NCBI GenBank assembly: GCA_008921705.1
Contig: VFFE01007258.1
Coordinates: 889,172-953,171, forward strand
Length of the DNA: 64,000 bases
Direction: 5' to 3'
Origin: Burhinus oedicnemus
Lineage: Eukaryota; Chordata; Aves; Charadriiformes; Burhinidae
The position numbers were made by a program, and so were the translations under genes. The notes below the pieces were generated by a model that was given only the letters and a program-made list of their open reading frames with translations, ran no database searches and was not told the DNA's origin. Positions 45,301 to 51,900 of the stretch are shown in pieces (position 1 is the stretch's first letter; every line of letters starts with the position of its first letter).

Positions 45301-47005
45301 AGAAGTGGAACACTGTTTCTGAAATCAACTATAAACTGCTGGGTAAATTCCTTACAGAAAGGAAGGGAATATATCAAAGGACACACACACACAAATAAAA
45401 ATTATTCTTTGAAAGTATTACTTTGCATATGCACTAGGCCTTAAGGTAAGTCCAAAATACCCTTATTGTCTCCAGATGCTTTTTGCACCTTTCAGGGAGC
45501 ACAAGTCTGTAGTAATGTGTTTAATATTTTAATTCATCGTTTGTGTGCACATTTGTATGCATGTAAAAACAGATTCTTCAGCTTATTTTAATTCTACTTT
45601 TCTCCTTATGAAATTACAATTTTAGTTCCACCGACGTTAACATATAAAGAAACTGGACTCTGAATTCAAAGACAAGAAAAAATACCCCTCAGTCATCAGT
45701 TTTCCAATACCTTAAAGTGCACGGTGTGCCACAATAAATACTATTTTTAACTGGTTGATGGTGCATCAACTGTGCATAAATATGAACTGTCTCCCCTGTG
45801 AGACTGTCAGCAGTCTTCATTCTCTTCATTCTTAGTTCCAACGAAATGTCACCTTCATCCATTTTAGCATACATTTGAAAAATACTAGCAGTTCCCACAG
45901 TACTTTTAAATTACCTTTAAATGTTTTAGCTATGTAATTCTTCACAGAAATTATTTCTTCTGCTTTCTCTTTAACAAAGATAATCTGTCTTTCATTTCCT
46001 AAACAATGGTATTCACCTATGGCTTGAGCATTCACACAAGCGAGATTACAGCACCAAAGCATTTTTTTTTGAGTTATTCTAAATAAATCATAGCTACATG
46101 CATTTCTGAAACATGGGGGCTACCAGCCTTAACAATAAGCTTTTAAAACTCTTTGCAGTTTGACCCCAGCCTTCAGCAAAGATACCATGTATTTTCTATG
46201 AGGGGGATGACAAAAACTGTTCAATCAGTAATACAAGATCAGAGATATTCTCACACTTTACCATCACCATCTAAGGCATTTAAGCTATTACCTTAAATAA
46301 GACACCTTAAATAACAGTACTTCTCTTCAGCAAGAGGAAAGCAAGCCTCACTTGAATTTCTCTATTTAAAAAGACCCAGAGAACGGCTTACAAAAAAGCT
46401 AGAAGAGAAGCTACAGTTTTCATAGAGTAAACACAAGTATCAGCCTAGCAATCAGGGATCACCTCCCACACAGCCAGGTACCTGGTCTGTGCTAGAGGGA
46501 ATCTGGACACAACGAGCTGGGAACCGGTACTGCGGCACTTTGCCTGGACGGTCCCTGCCTGACACCCGCCGTTCCCGGTCTCCACGTCTGCGGTACGCCG
46601 GAGCTTGCACCGCAGGACCCGGGCACGGAGGCTGCTGCCGGGGCGAGGCGGCCGCTCCAGGCCCGGCCTTCGGGGAACGAACCCGGCCGCCTCCCACGGG
46701 GATTTAACACCAACCCCGAGAGCCAGCCTCTCCTCGGCCATATCTCTGCGGAGGCGATGGCGAGAAGCGAGGGGAAACAAAACAAGAGGAAGAGATAAAA
46801 GGCGGCGGAGGACCGGGCGCGGAGAGCGCTCCCTCACCTTCGTGAGCTGGGCGATCTTCTTGCTCATTTTGAAATGCAGGTCCGGGCTGTGCTCGACGCC
46901 CGGCCCCGGCTGGGCTGAGCCGGAGCCCAGTTTTCCCGCGCCGGACGCGGAGCCGCCACCGTAGCCGTGCTGCGGCTGCTGCCAGCCCATCCCCGGGGTC
47001 GCCAT
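3213..47005 (-). CDS. FAM184A: FAM184A, 5' half (exons 1-6), partial gene
   Basis: Six minus-strand exons join into one 554-residue reading frame: 46838-47005, 14523-15377, 11495-11630, 7595-7776, 6756-6953 and 3213-3335. The peptide opens [10 protein letters not shown] and contains [31 protein letters not shown] and [16 protein letters not shown], which I recognise as vertebrate FAM184A (human C6orf60). After a Gly/Ser/Pro-rich head of about 45 residues, almost everything is Glu/Lys/Gln/Leu-rich heptad sequence, as expected of a long coiled-coil protein; the conserved FAM184 domain lies in exons 1-2. The biochemical role of the family is poorly defined, so none is asserted. Every junction keeps phase (five at phase 0, and exon 3/4 splits one Ser codon). 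I found no match for the next expected segment (after NQE) in bases 1-3212, so exon 7 onward should lie beyond the left edge. No internal stop or frameshift is visible. Confidence 0.95.
3336..6755 (-). other. FAM184A intron 5
   Basis: A 3,420-bp intron. Apart from the long polypurine minisatellite at 5573-5729 it shows AT-rich unique-looking sequence. An 87-codon open frame at 4423-4686 (+), with a basic first half and a hydrophobic tail, has no family features and is not called a gene. Confidence 0.75.
5573..5729 (+). repeat. 157-nt uninterrupted polypurine (GA)n / AAAGGGAAAA minisatellite
   Basis: Every base from 5573 to 5729 is A or G on the plus strand. The tract is built from (AG)n blocks separated by recurring GAAAGGGAAAA(AA)G spacers, with unit lengths of roughly 28-38 bp. 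The FAM184A sense strand is therefore a pure pyrimidine tract. Such homopurine/homopyrimidine DNA is known to be prone to triplex (H-DNA) formation and length change. Open frames of repeating RE/ER or SL residues across it are artefacts. Confidence 0.95.
6756..6953 (-). CDS. FAM184A: FAM184A exon 5 (residues 448-513)
   Basis: The acceptor CTGTCTCATAG|AAAGTAAATG and donor CAGATG|GTAAGT bound 198 nt (66 codons) at phase 0 on both sides. It encodes [20 protein letters not shown], then a segment with [17 protein letters not shown] ending DKKKLQM. The [11 protein letters not shown] block is a diagnostic match to FAM184A. The intron separating it from exon 4 is the shortest in the window (641 bp). 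Confidence 0.94.
6954..7594 (-). other. FAM184A intron 4
   Basis: A 641-bp AT-rich intron. No repeat or coding signal seen. Confidence 0.85.
7595..7776 (-). CDS. FAM184A: FAM184A exon 4 (residues 387-447)
   Basis: The exon is entered at TGTTTTTAG|GTCACATTGG. The first two bases complete the Ser codon begun in exon 3, then [20 protein letters not shown] and so on to QQILALEK. It is 182 nt and ends at phase 0. The donor reads GAGAAG|GTTAAA, so only the GT and the AAG before it fit the consensus well. No other GT near this point keeps the reading frame into exon 5. Confidence 0.93.
7777..11494 (-). other. FAM184A intron 3
   Basis: A 3,718-bp intron, mostly AT-rich sequence without recognisable elements. 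A more GC-balanced patch at about 9800-10060 may be an old repeat, but I cannot classify it. No exon-like conserved peptide was seen. Confidence 0.75.
11495..11630 (-). CDS. FAM184A: FAM184A exon 3 (residues 342-387, last codon split)
   Basis: The acceptor CTTCCTCTAG|GTTCTT and donor GCCA|GTATGT bound 136 nt encoding [20 protein letters not shown] and then [20 protein letters not shown] up to LVLKA plus the first base of a Ser codon. The sequence continues the coiled coil directly after NNVQ of exon 2 and matches the order in vertebrate FAM184A. It has no starting Met and lies inside a larger minus-strand open stretch, so it is only recognisable by translation plus splice sites. Confidence 0.93.
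11631..14522 (-). other. FAM184A intron 2
   Basis: A 2,892-bp intron that contains the ERVL-type LTR at 13081-13665. A 145-codon open frame at 12247-12684 (-) shows no domain I recognise; see the findings. Confidence 0.8.
13081..13665 (-). mobile_element. Solo LTR of an avian ERVL-type endogenous retrovirus
   Basis: The element begins TGTTGTGCTTTAACC and ends AAAACCAGCACA, giving TG...CA termini. The flanking five bases are CACTG (13076-13080) and TACTG (13666-13670), a 5-bp target-site duplication with one mismatch. The sequence matches a widespread avian LTR family that I recognise by its GGGGGAGAGAATCAGAAAGG and GTTGAGATAAAGACAGTTTA blocks. On the minus strand it carries AATAAA (in AGCAATAAAAGC), so I place its sense direction on the minus strand, the same as FAM184A. 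No internal retroviral genes flank it, so it is a solo LTR left by recombination. Confidence 0.82.
14523..15377 (-). CDS. FAM184A: FAM184A exon 2 (residues 57-341)
   Basis: This is a large 855-nt exon entered through TTTGTAG|GTAATA and left through CAG|GTGAGA, phase 0 at both ends. It encodes [17 protein letters not shown] through GTAENNVQ. The segment is continuous coiled coil, dense in E/K/L/Q, and carries most of the conserved FAM184 domain, for example [20 protein letters not shown] and LTAFEAYKD-like blocks. No proline occurs across most of the length. The polypyrimidine tract upstream of the acceptor is weak (AT-rich), but phase and conservation fix the boundary. Confidence 0.95.
16520..16588 (+). 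repeat. G/T-rich low-complexity tract with G10 and T21 runs
   Basis: Repeated GGTTTGGTTTTTGGTTGGG-type sequence, then ten G (16547-16556) and 21 T (16568-16588). It abuts the left edge of the CR1 copy. The run lengths are likely imprecise in the assembly. Confidence 0.85.
18096..18112 (+). repeat. G17 homopolymer inside CR1
   Basis: Seventeen consecutive G inside the CR1 endonuclease region. Related CR1 copies usually have a short G-rich codon stretch here, so this is either an expansion or a sequencing artefact. Confidence 0.9.
18833..19814 (+). repeat. 982-bp arm of a near-identical inverted repeat (left arm)
   Basis: Equal in length to 29715-30696 read on the minus strand. Line-by-line comparison over most of it, and comparison of translated frames for the rest, shows a single difference (GGATTCACGAAAGG here, GGATTCATGAAAGG there) and no indels. 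Both arms share the same frameshifts and the FAGN mutation of the RT active site. Confidence 0.95.
19815..24093. other. Intronic stretch, no gene seen
   Basis: Begins exactly where the CR1 copy is cut off. It contains a GC-richer patch at about 20430-20800 that may be an old unclassified repeat, several T runs (21380, 21520) and the LTR-like sequence at 22690-23537. No coding signal was recognised. Confidence 0.6.
22690..23537 (+). mobile_element. Possible LTR-retrotransposon fragment (unclassified)
   Basis: The right end reads AATATTTTCATCCACAACA, a CA-ending string resembling the 3' end of avian LTRs as I remember them. It is preceded by AATAAATTCTGAAC, which could serve as a poly(A) signal region. 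TG-rich blocks occur at 22680-22700 and 23240-23280. The left boundary and a target-site duplication could not be fixed, so both the class and the extent are tentative. Confidence 0.35.
24094..24690 (-). mobile_element. CR1 LINE 3' fragment
   Basis: On the minus strand this gives the CR1 RT C-terminal region and 3' tail, with peptide pieces such as [40 protein letters not shown] and [19 protein letters not shown], ending at the tail-side string AATCACGGAATCATGG. Typical 5'-truncated CR1. The frame is open over 24182-24661 but lacks the RT core. Confidence 0.93.
25233..25261 (+). repeat. Poly-T run
   Basis: More than 20 consecutive T followed by CTCTTAC. Simple homopolymer in intron 1. Confidence 0.8.
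26285..26362 (+). mobile_element. CR1 LINE 3'-end remnant
   Basis: The string CTAGATGATCTTCAAGGTCC followed by CTTCCAACCTAAACC and ATTTTATGATTCTAT is the extreme 3' end of a CR1 element in plus orientation. Confidence 0.88.
29266..30696 (-). mobile_element. CR1 LINE, RT C-terminal half plus 3' tail
   Basis: Read on the minus strand it starts at ATTTATCAGCAGTCC and runs through the RT core (same frameshifts and FAGN box as 18833-19814). It then continues with the RT C-terminus ([13 protein letters not shown] at about 29370-29410) and ends in the CR1 tail near 29266 (minus-strand CCAACCTAGACAATTC). Its first 982 bp duplicate the plus copy. The remaining ~450 bp are exactly the part missing from that copy. 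It is either a 5'-truncated insertion or the displaced 3' end of the same element. Confidence 0.93.
29715..30696 (-). repeat. 982-bp arm of a near-identical inverted repeat (right arm)
   Basis: Inverted partner of 18833-19814. The outer limit at 30696 follows ATTTATCAG; beyond it the sequences are unrelated (CCACC on one side, TCATG on the other). The inner limit at 29715 follows CAAGAAAGAC. Confidence 0.95.
31052..31315 (+). mobile_element. CR1 LINE 3' fragment
   Basis: The plus strand reads GGATAGGACAAGAGGTAACA, GGTGGTGGAGTCTCCATC and GGACTAGCTGATCTCC, the RT C-terminus and 3' tail of CR1. Heavily 5'-truncated. Confidence 0.92.
31431..32445 (-). mobile_element. CR1 LINE fragment (RT thumb region and 3' tail)
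   Basis: On the minus strand the remnant gives [20 protein letters not shown] and [10 protein letters not shown], with a divergent tail near 31431 (GAATCACAGATGGGCTGAGG on plus). It is more diverged than the neighbouring copies, so an older insertion. It lies tail-to-tail with the plus-strand fragment at 31052-31315. Confidence 0.9.
32446..36839. other. Intronic stretch, no gene seen
   Basis: AT-rich intron 1 sequence with A runs. A 115-codon open frame at 35281-35628 (+) ends in a Lys-rich tail made by A-rich sequence and shows no family features. Confidence 0.6.
36840..37045. promoter_or_regulatory. Isolated CpG-rich patch inside intron 1, with a 27-bp duplicated unit
   Basis: About 200 bp dense in CG dinucleotides within AT-rich intron. 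A 27-bp unit starting CGTTCAGC and ending GAGCGGCAGGC occurs twice (36879-36905 and 36928-36954, one mismatch, period 49). On the minus strand the patch is followed by CAAATAAAC, a poly(A)-signal-like string near 36825. It could be an alternative promoter, part of an LTR or another inserted sequence. No protein family was recognised in either strand, so 'regulatory' is only the least committed label. Confidence 0.35.
37046..40424. other. Intronic stretch, no gene seen
   Basis: AT-rich sequence with A homopolymers (37507-37522, 39730-39742) and a short polypurine tract (about 38021-38062). No element or exon recognised. Confidence 0.6.
40425..40533 (-). mobile_element. CR1 LINE 3'-tail remnant
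   Basis: The plus strand reads AGAATCATAGAATCACTTATG, then GATCATCAAGTCCAACTG and CCATGTCCCTAAGTGCCACATC. This is the reverse complement of the CR1 3' untranslated end including one ATTCTATGATTCT tail unit. Highly 5'-truncated. Confidence 0.9.
40534..46469. other. Intronic stretch, no gene seen
   Basis: AT-rich 5' part of intron 1 leading to the CpG island. Contains small A/T runs and a short CA tract at about 45383. No conserved peptide or element recognised. Confidence 0.6.
46838..47005 (-). CDS. FAM184A: FAM184A exon 1 (start codon, residues 1-56)
   Basis: The ATG reads down from 47005 in the context GTGAAGATGG, with A at -3 and G at +4, a strong Kozak match. The exon encodes a Gly/Ser/Pro-rich head followed by [15 protein letters not shown], the conserved entry into the coiled coil. 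The donor is AAG|GTGAGG and the exon is 168 nt, ending at phase 0. The codon two upstream in the same frame is GTG and was not chosen as start, because MATPGM matches the known vertebrate N-terminus. The exon lies inside a CpG island. The 5'UTR and transcription start cannot be fixed from sequence alone. Confidence 0.95.
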
Positions 47006-47698
47006 CTTCACCGCCCGGACCTCGCCGCCGCTGGGGCTCCGCTGGCACCGGCCCTACCGGGGAGCCGCGCCGAGGGCGCCCCGGCCGCAAACCGCTGCCC
47101 GAAGCGGCAGTGTGCCTCCCCGGGACCGGCCTCGGGCGCTTCCTACAGCCGCCGTCCCCGCCAGCCGCGCCGGCCTGCGGCGTCAACCTCTCGGGGCCGC
47201 CAGCCTCGCCCCGTCCGTTACGCCCGGCACCAGGCGAGAAGACTGAGCCGGCCCGGTCCGACGCTCAGGGCGGCCGGCAGCGGCGGCGGAGCTGCCGTGC
47301 CCGGTTGCCGGGCTGCCGCCGGGCTGTTTACGCCGCGCAGCCCCGCGTCACTCCCCGGCCCCGCCCGCCCGCTCGCTCTCCCTCAGAGCGGCTGGGGCCG
47401 CGCGCGCCACCCGGCTGAGCGAGGGCGCGCGCCGGTCCGAGGGGCCGCGCCTCCCCTCTTTCCCGCGGCAGGTGCGCGCGCTGCGCTCCCGCCCCTACCC
47501 CCCACCTCCCGGCCGTTGGCGGCGGCGCCGGGAGCTGTTAACGGTCGTTTGTGCGGTTCCTGCCTCTTCCGCAACCGGGGCGCCGCTGCCGCCGGCTGGG
47601 GCTGGAGCGAGGGCGGGGGGGGGGTGGTGGTGTTAGGTAGGGTGGCCCCTGTGTGGCAGGGCTTGAGGCGGGTACGCCAACCGCCTAAACCCTTTCCT

Positions 47699-47718
47699 NN
47701 NNNNNNNNNNNNNNNNNN
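47699..47718. other. Assembly gap (20 N)
   Basis: Twenty consecutive Ns lie inside the CpG island upstream of FAM184A. The true length of the missing sequence is unknown. Any reading frame crossing it is unreliable. Confidence 1.
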
Positions 47719-47812
47719 GGCCGAGCCTCCCCCGCGCGGGAAGGGCGGCAGGGGCAGTGCGGTCCGGTGTGTGCGAGGGGACGCCGCGGGTGAGGTGCTG
47801 CTGGCCCCTGGG

Positions 47813-47950
47813 TATTACTTGGAATTTGCAAGTGATGGAAATAGGTGTGGAATAGCAAATTATAAGAAGAGGTCTGTGAGCAACGCGCCTCACTTGGTAA
47901 GAGAGATTCATGCTTAAATAGCATGATAAATAACCAGCTAAACATGAACT
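47813..47950 (+). repeat. Unclassified ~140-bp direct repeat, copy 1
   Basis: First of three related copies. Shared landmarks are TATTACTTGGAATTTGCAAG, CGCCTCACTTGGTAAGAG and AGCATGATAAATAACCAGC. It starts right at the edge of the CpG island. About 80-85% similar to the others by eye. Confidence 0.85.
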
Positions 47951-47951
47951 C

Positions 47952-48039
47952 AACCACATCAATATATATGTATTCTCACAAGGCCAGAGCCTAGCGAAGA
48001 GACATTAAATTGTTAAAAAGAGAGTGGCTATTCTCAGGA
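47952..48039 (+). repeat. Inverted repeat arm (left), ~86 bp
   Basis: Landmarks TATTCTCACAAGGCCAGAGC and GACATTAAATTGTTAAAAAG. Its reverse complement recurs at 48541-48625 with only a few mismatches. It sits between copies 1 and 2 of the direct repeat. Confidence 0.88.
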
Positions 48040-48052
48040 GTATGGAGAAAAG

Positions 48053-48190
48053 CATTACTTAGAATTTGCAAATGACAGAAATAGGCGGAATAGTAAATGA
48101 TAAGAGATCCATATTGCAGAGCAATGTGCCTCACTTGCTAAAAGATTCATGCTTATGTAGCATGATAAATAACCAGCTAAACATAAACTG
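48053..48190 (+). repeat. Unclassified ~140-bp direct repeat, copy 2
   Basis: Landmarks CATTACTTAGAATTTGCAAA, GTGCCTCACTTGCTAAAAG and TAGCATGATAAATAACCAGC. It is preceded by TATGGAGAAAAG, as is copy 3, so the true unit extends about 12 bp further left in these two. Confidence 0.85.
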
Positions 48191-48540
48191 CCGTTTTATC
48201 ACAATAGTAGGTGGTAGGAGCAAGTACCGTCTTAAAATTGAAGTAGGTGGTAAATTAGATAAGCACTTGACTGCACAATTACTTCAGGTTTCAGGCGAAG
48301 AAGCAACACGGTGCTCACAGATCGTGGGGTGACCCAGCCGGGTGAAGGGGGAGGCATTCGCCTGAGCTGGCCAGTCTCTTCCAGTGCTACCAACACTGCT
48401 CCCGCAGACCGCAGTTACGGACCCATGATCTGATGAGTACAGAACAAAGGTCCCCGCCAGAAGGAATTCGCAGCTGAATTTAGCACATCCTTTAGCTTGG
48501 ATTTGACTGCTCTCTTCTTCGGTTTCCATCCTGTGCAACT
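48191..48540. other. Unique-looking segment inside the repeat cluster
   Basis: A moderately GC-rich core (about 48290-48470), more GC-rich than its surroundings, lies between the direct-repeat copies and within the inverted pair. Not recognised as a known element; it may be the body of whatever element the flanking repeats belong to. Confidence 0.4.
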
Positions 48541-48625
48541 CCTGAGAATAGCCATCCTCTTTAACAATTTAATGTCTCTTTGCTAGGCTCTGGCCTTGTG
48601 AGAATATATCTGTATTAATGTGGTT
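48541..48625 (-). repeat. Inverted repeat arm (right), ~86 bp
   Basis: Reverse complement of 47952-48039 (landmarks CCTGAGAATAGCCATCCTCT and GGCTCTGGCCTTGTGAGAAT). The arms enclose about 500 bp, so a transcript through both could fold into a long hairpin. Confidence 0.88.
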
Positions 48626-48849
48626 GGACACATTTGGTTTCCTGATTAACAGCCTCTGCACTCATCTTTTAAAGAGTCCTTGGTACTCTCTGTTGAGTAA
48701 TTTATCTTTTTACTGCTTTTTTTTTTTTTCCCTGCTCTAAAAATCTCTTCTTTGCCTGCATTCTTTGTAGGCAGACACAAATATCAAAGAGGTAAACTAC
48801 AAAAATACATGGCTAAATCTGTTGTTCTCAACAAGGGTATGGAGAAAAG

Positions 48850-48986
48850 TATTACTTAGAATTTGCAAATGATAGAAATCGGTGGAATTATAAGAAGAGT
48901 GCCATATTACAGAGCAATGTGTCTCACTTGCTAAGAGAGATTCATGCTTATATAGTGTGATAAATAACCAACTAAATGTGAATTGC
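48850..48986 (+). repeat. Unclassified ~140-bp direct repeat, copy 3
   Basis: Landmarks TATTACTTAGAATTTGCAAA, GTGTCTCACTTGCTAAGAG and GTGATAAATAACCAACTAAA. Preceded by the same TATGGAGAAAAG as copy 2. Has a 6-bp deletion relative to the other two after GGAAT. Confidence 0.85.
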
Positions 48987-48999
48987 CAGTGCAAACTTC

Positions 49000-51900
49000 A
49001 GGTCATAGGGCAAATGAGATTCTTTGATGTATAGATGGGACACTATCCAGAAGGTACAATTAGATGTTGCTACTTTTATACGGATTGTGAGAGTACAAGA
49101 GAAATACTTGCATCGAGGTCTGGGATCTGTAATTTCTGTGCATCAGCACACTGGAAAGGTGTTCATAAAAGGTCCAGAAGAACTACAGAGGTTCTGGAAA
49201 AAGTCTCCTATATTGAAAGAGATAATAAACCCAAATGATTTTGAATAGCAAGGAGTCTAAGAAATTATTTAATCCCAGTCTTTAAGTAGCTGTGTTGCCT
49301 TAAGCTCAAAATTTGCATTGTTCAGGAAATTCTGACACTGATTATTTTTTTTTTCCTTCTGAAGTGGCCCATTCTGGCAACAGGGAACAAAGGACAGATG
49401 GTGCCTACCCAGGCAGTGATTCATGCAGATGAAATACAAGGGGAAGAAAGAATATTAGGAGCATCTGTATCAAATCTGTGTGCATAGATGATATCCATGA
49501 ATAACACATACTGTTAATTCAGTTTTGTCAAATTAAAAAATAATTCAGTGGCAGAGGAGACTGTGATTTGTTATGTCTAGGAAGGTCAAACTTCTAATTA
49601 AAGCAGTAGACTGATTGTGAAGACTTGGTTACAGTTAATGGTTGTGTCTGGCTGATTATGTGACCTTAAGCAAGCTTCTTAATTCTTGTGCAAAAAGGTC
49701 ACTTTCTTTAGTGTACCTAATAATGCCTCTGATATTAAGGAATAGCTGTCTCAACTTATTTTTGCACCTAGAAATCTCAAAAGTTACAGAAGGTGTTACT
49801 TTAATCTATGCATTTTAAATATTTTGGATATACTTCTTTTTCCAGCAAATTAGAGTGGTTTGGATTTATCAACATTTCTTCTGAGATAACTCACTGTTTT
49901 ATTATTTCACTTTCTTCTGAGGAGTGTGCATATTTGCTGTGGTTCATATTGGCTCCAAAACATTATTCTGAAGCCTTTTGAAGTGACTTATATCTGCTAG
50001 GACAAAACAGTCAAATATGTTTAATTTTTGTCTCCTTCTTGTACTTGCTAAATACTAATTTTTGTCTAGGTACTTTTAAATCAAAAAAGTGATTAAATAT
50101 TCTTTGTCAATATTTCGTGTGCTTTTTAGTAGTAGTTCTCATCTTTAAATTTTTTCAAGTTTCTCTTTACACATTTTATGCCATTAGAGCTCGGATGGTG
50201 ACTGCTAAGAAGCTCTTTTCCATTCAGGTCTGCATGTGTAGCATAGAGCCTGTTTTCTTTAAGGTTGCTGCTGAAAAGAAGCCTTATGCAGCTAAACAAT
50301 CAGGACCCTAGTGCTTTTTTTTTTTTTCTTTTTCCTTGGTGGGATTTCATGTCTCGTCAGTGTAGCAGGCTCTGTAGGTCCAAAGGTCTCCCAGGGCTTG
50401 GGCTGAGGCTGTCCAGAGGCAAATGAAGAGGCAGCGTTCAGGGTTTGCTGAAGGGCGCAAAAAGCAATGGAATGAGGCAGGGGTCTTGATGGGTATCACT
50501 GCTGCACAAGCTGTACAGTGAAACCTTTAGTGTTTCTATTACCACAGGCTTACATAAGTGACATACAATTTGTATCTACCCAGTGTCTCCATGTGAGTAT
50601 AGGCGCTATGTAGGAGTGCTCTTGGGATATGTATATGGAAGAGTTTTATAAATTTGGAAATAGTGAATATATGTTTTAAGATTGCACTTTTATGTATCTG
50701 CTATGCATATATATCAGCGTATGTGCAAGACATACACTGACTTTATATAGTTTTGCTTTTTCTGATGTGAAATCAACAACAATGCCTGTGTGGAAATCTA
50801 CCTGTGCTTTTTTGTATTCTACTGCCTATCTATTTATCTGCATATTTGATATTCATGTGTTCTGGTATGTGTGTATGTTTTCTAAAATTACGAAAAACCA
50901 TTACTGAGGTTTGCAAAACCAGGAAAGAATTTCATTTACATTCAATCTGCTGGGAATATTATGGATTACAGATTTCCATGTGTATAAAACCCCCTTCATT
51001 TATTTCATCACAGCTTTGACTAAGATAAATGTGTGCAATCACTGTATGCCTTATTTTCAAGCCATAGGCACAAAGCTCCCTCTCTGATTCTTCTATAGAC
51101 AGCAAGTGTTACAAGGTCTAAGCCTGCTTTGTGATAATGCCTTTTGACAACTCCGAAGATGTCAGAAAGTCGGCAGCTTTTACTGAAAGGACAGTTAGCA
51201 ATAAATTTGACCTACTGGTATTTGCAGGTTTCTGCTGTTTAATTTGTAAGCTTGCAGCTACAACTCTGAACAGTGAGTTTTCAATTTTTTTGCTAATGTG
51301 TATGAACAACGGTGTTTATATCACAATTCTCATTTTCATTCTCATTGAATGGTTGAATTATGCAAGTATTGAGTAACTAAATACTTAAAATATGGAGATT
51401 CTTAAGAAAAAGTCTATTTATTTCTACCAGAATGCTAAACCAACCATTTATTATATACATACCTTAAGTTTATATACAGGTTTAATTATTTCCATAAAGT
51501 AATAATTCACCATTTAAAAGAATAGTATATAATACTCTAAGAATACAGCTTAAACATATCTGTCATTCCTGCTTTAATTTTCCGGTCCAAACAAACCTGA
51601 TGGAATATAATAACTGAATAAGCCCACAATGTCCTACTTTAACATAAAGACCTCATTGCTAAGGCTGAGGTTAATCTATGATGCTGAGATTTCTGTGTAA
51701 GAAATCATACAAAACAATTTTGTTTTGCAAGTGTACAAGTAACAAGGGCTTTTTCTGTTAGGTGTAGATAATGATATAAAGAGGGGCATACTTTCAGATC
51801 TATAAAGGACAAAAGAATAGCCAAAATTGCCTTGCTATGGTTGCATATATAATCATGAAGGATATGCAGGGGGGAGCTGAAGAACCAAACAGAAATAAAA

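Larger units (their letters stand above)
15378..46837 (-). other. FAM184A intron 1 (31.5 kb)
   Basis: The large first intron between exon 1 (donor GTGAGG) and exon 2 (acceptor TTTGTAG). It holds most of the CR1 sequence of the window, a possible LTR near 22.7-23.5 kb, a CpG-rich patch near 36.9 kb, and long AT-rich stretches (32.5-36.8 and 37.1-46.4 kb) in which I see nothing but short homopolymers and one CR1 tail. No coding exon of FAM184A or of another gene was recognised in it. Confidence 0.85.
46470..47830. promoter_or_regulatory. FAM184A: CpG island over FAM184A exon 1 and presumed promoter
   Basis: This is the only long GC- and CpG-dense block in an otherwise AT-rich window. It has many CGs and GC-box-like strings (for example GGGGCGAGG near 46640 and CCCCGCCC near 47360), and no obvious TATA box. 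It covers the end of intron 1's 5' side, all of exon 1 and about 800 bp upstream. This is typical of a broad vertebrate housekeeping-type promoter. Long open frames on both strands here follow from GC richness and are not called as genes. Confidence 0.85.

Noticed and set aside
46445..47917. Long open frames on both strands across the CpG island (up to about 316 codons)
   Set aside because: They are low-complexity Pro/Ala/Arg/Gly translations of GC-rich DNA, one crosses the N gap, and they overlap the well-supported FAM184A exon 1 and its splice donor. Only the exon 1 frame is real.
49024..49248. Overlapping 74- and 67-codon frames after the repeat cluster
   Set aside because: No motif recognised and both frames are open over the same bases, which argues against either being a conserved gene. 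May be part of the unclassified element.
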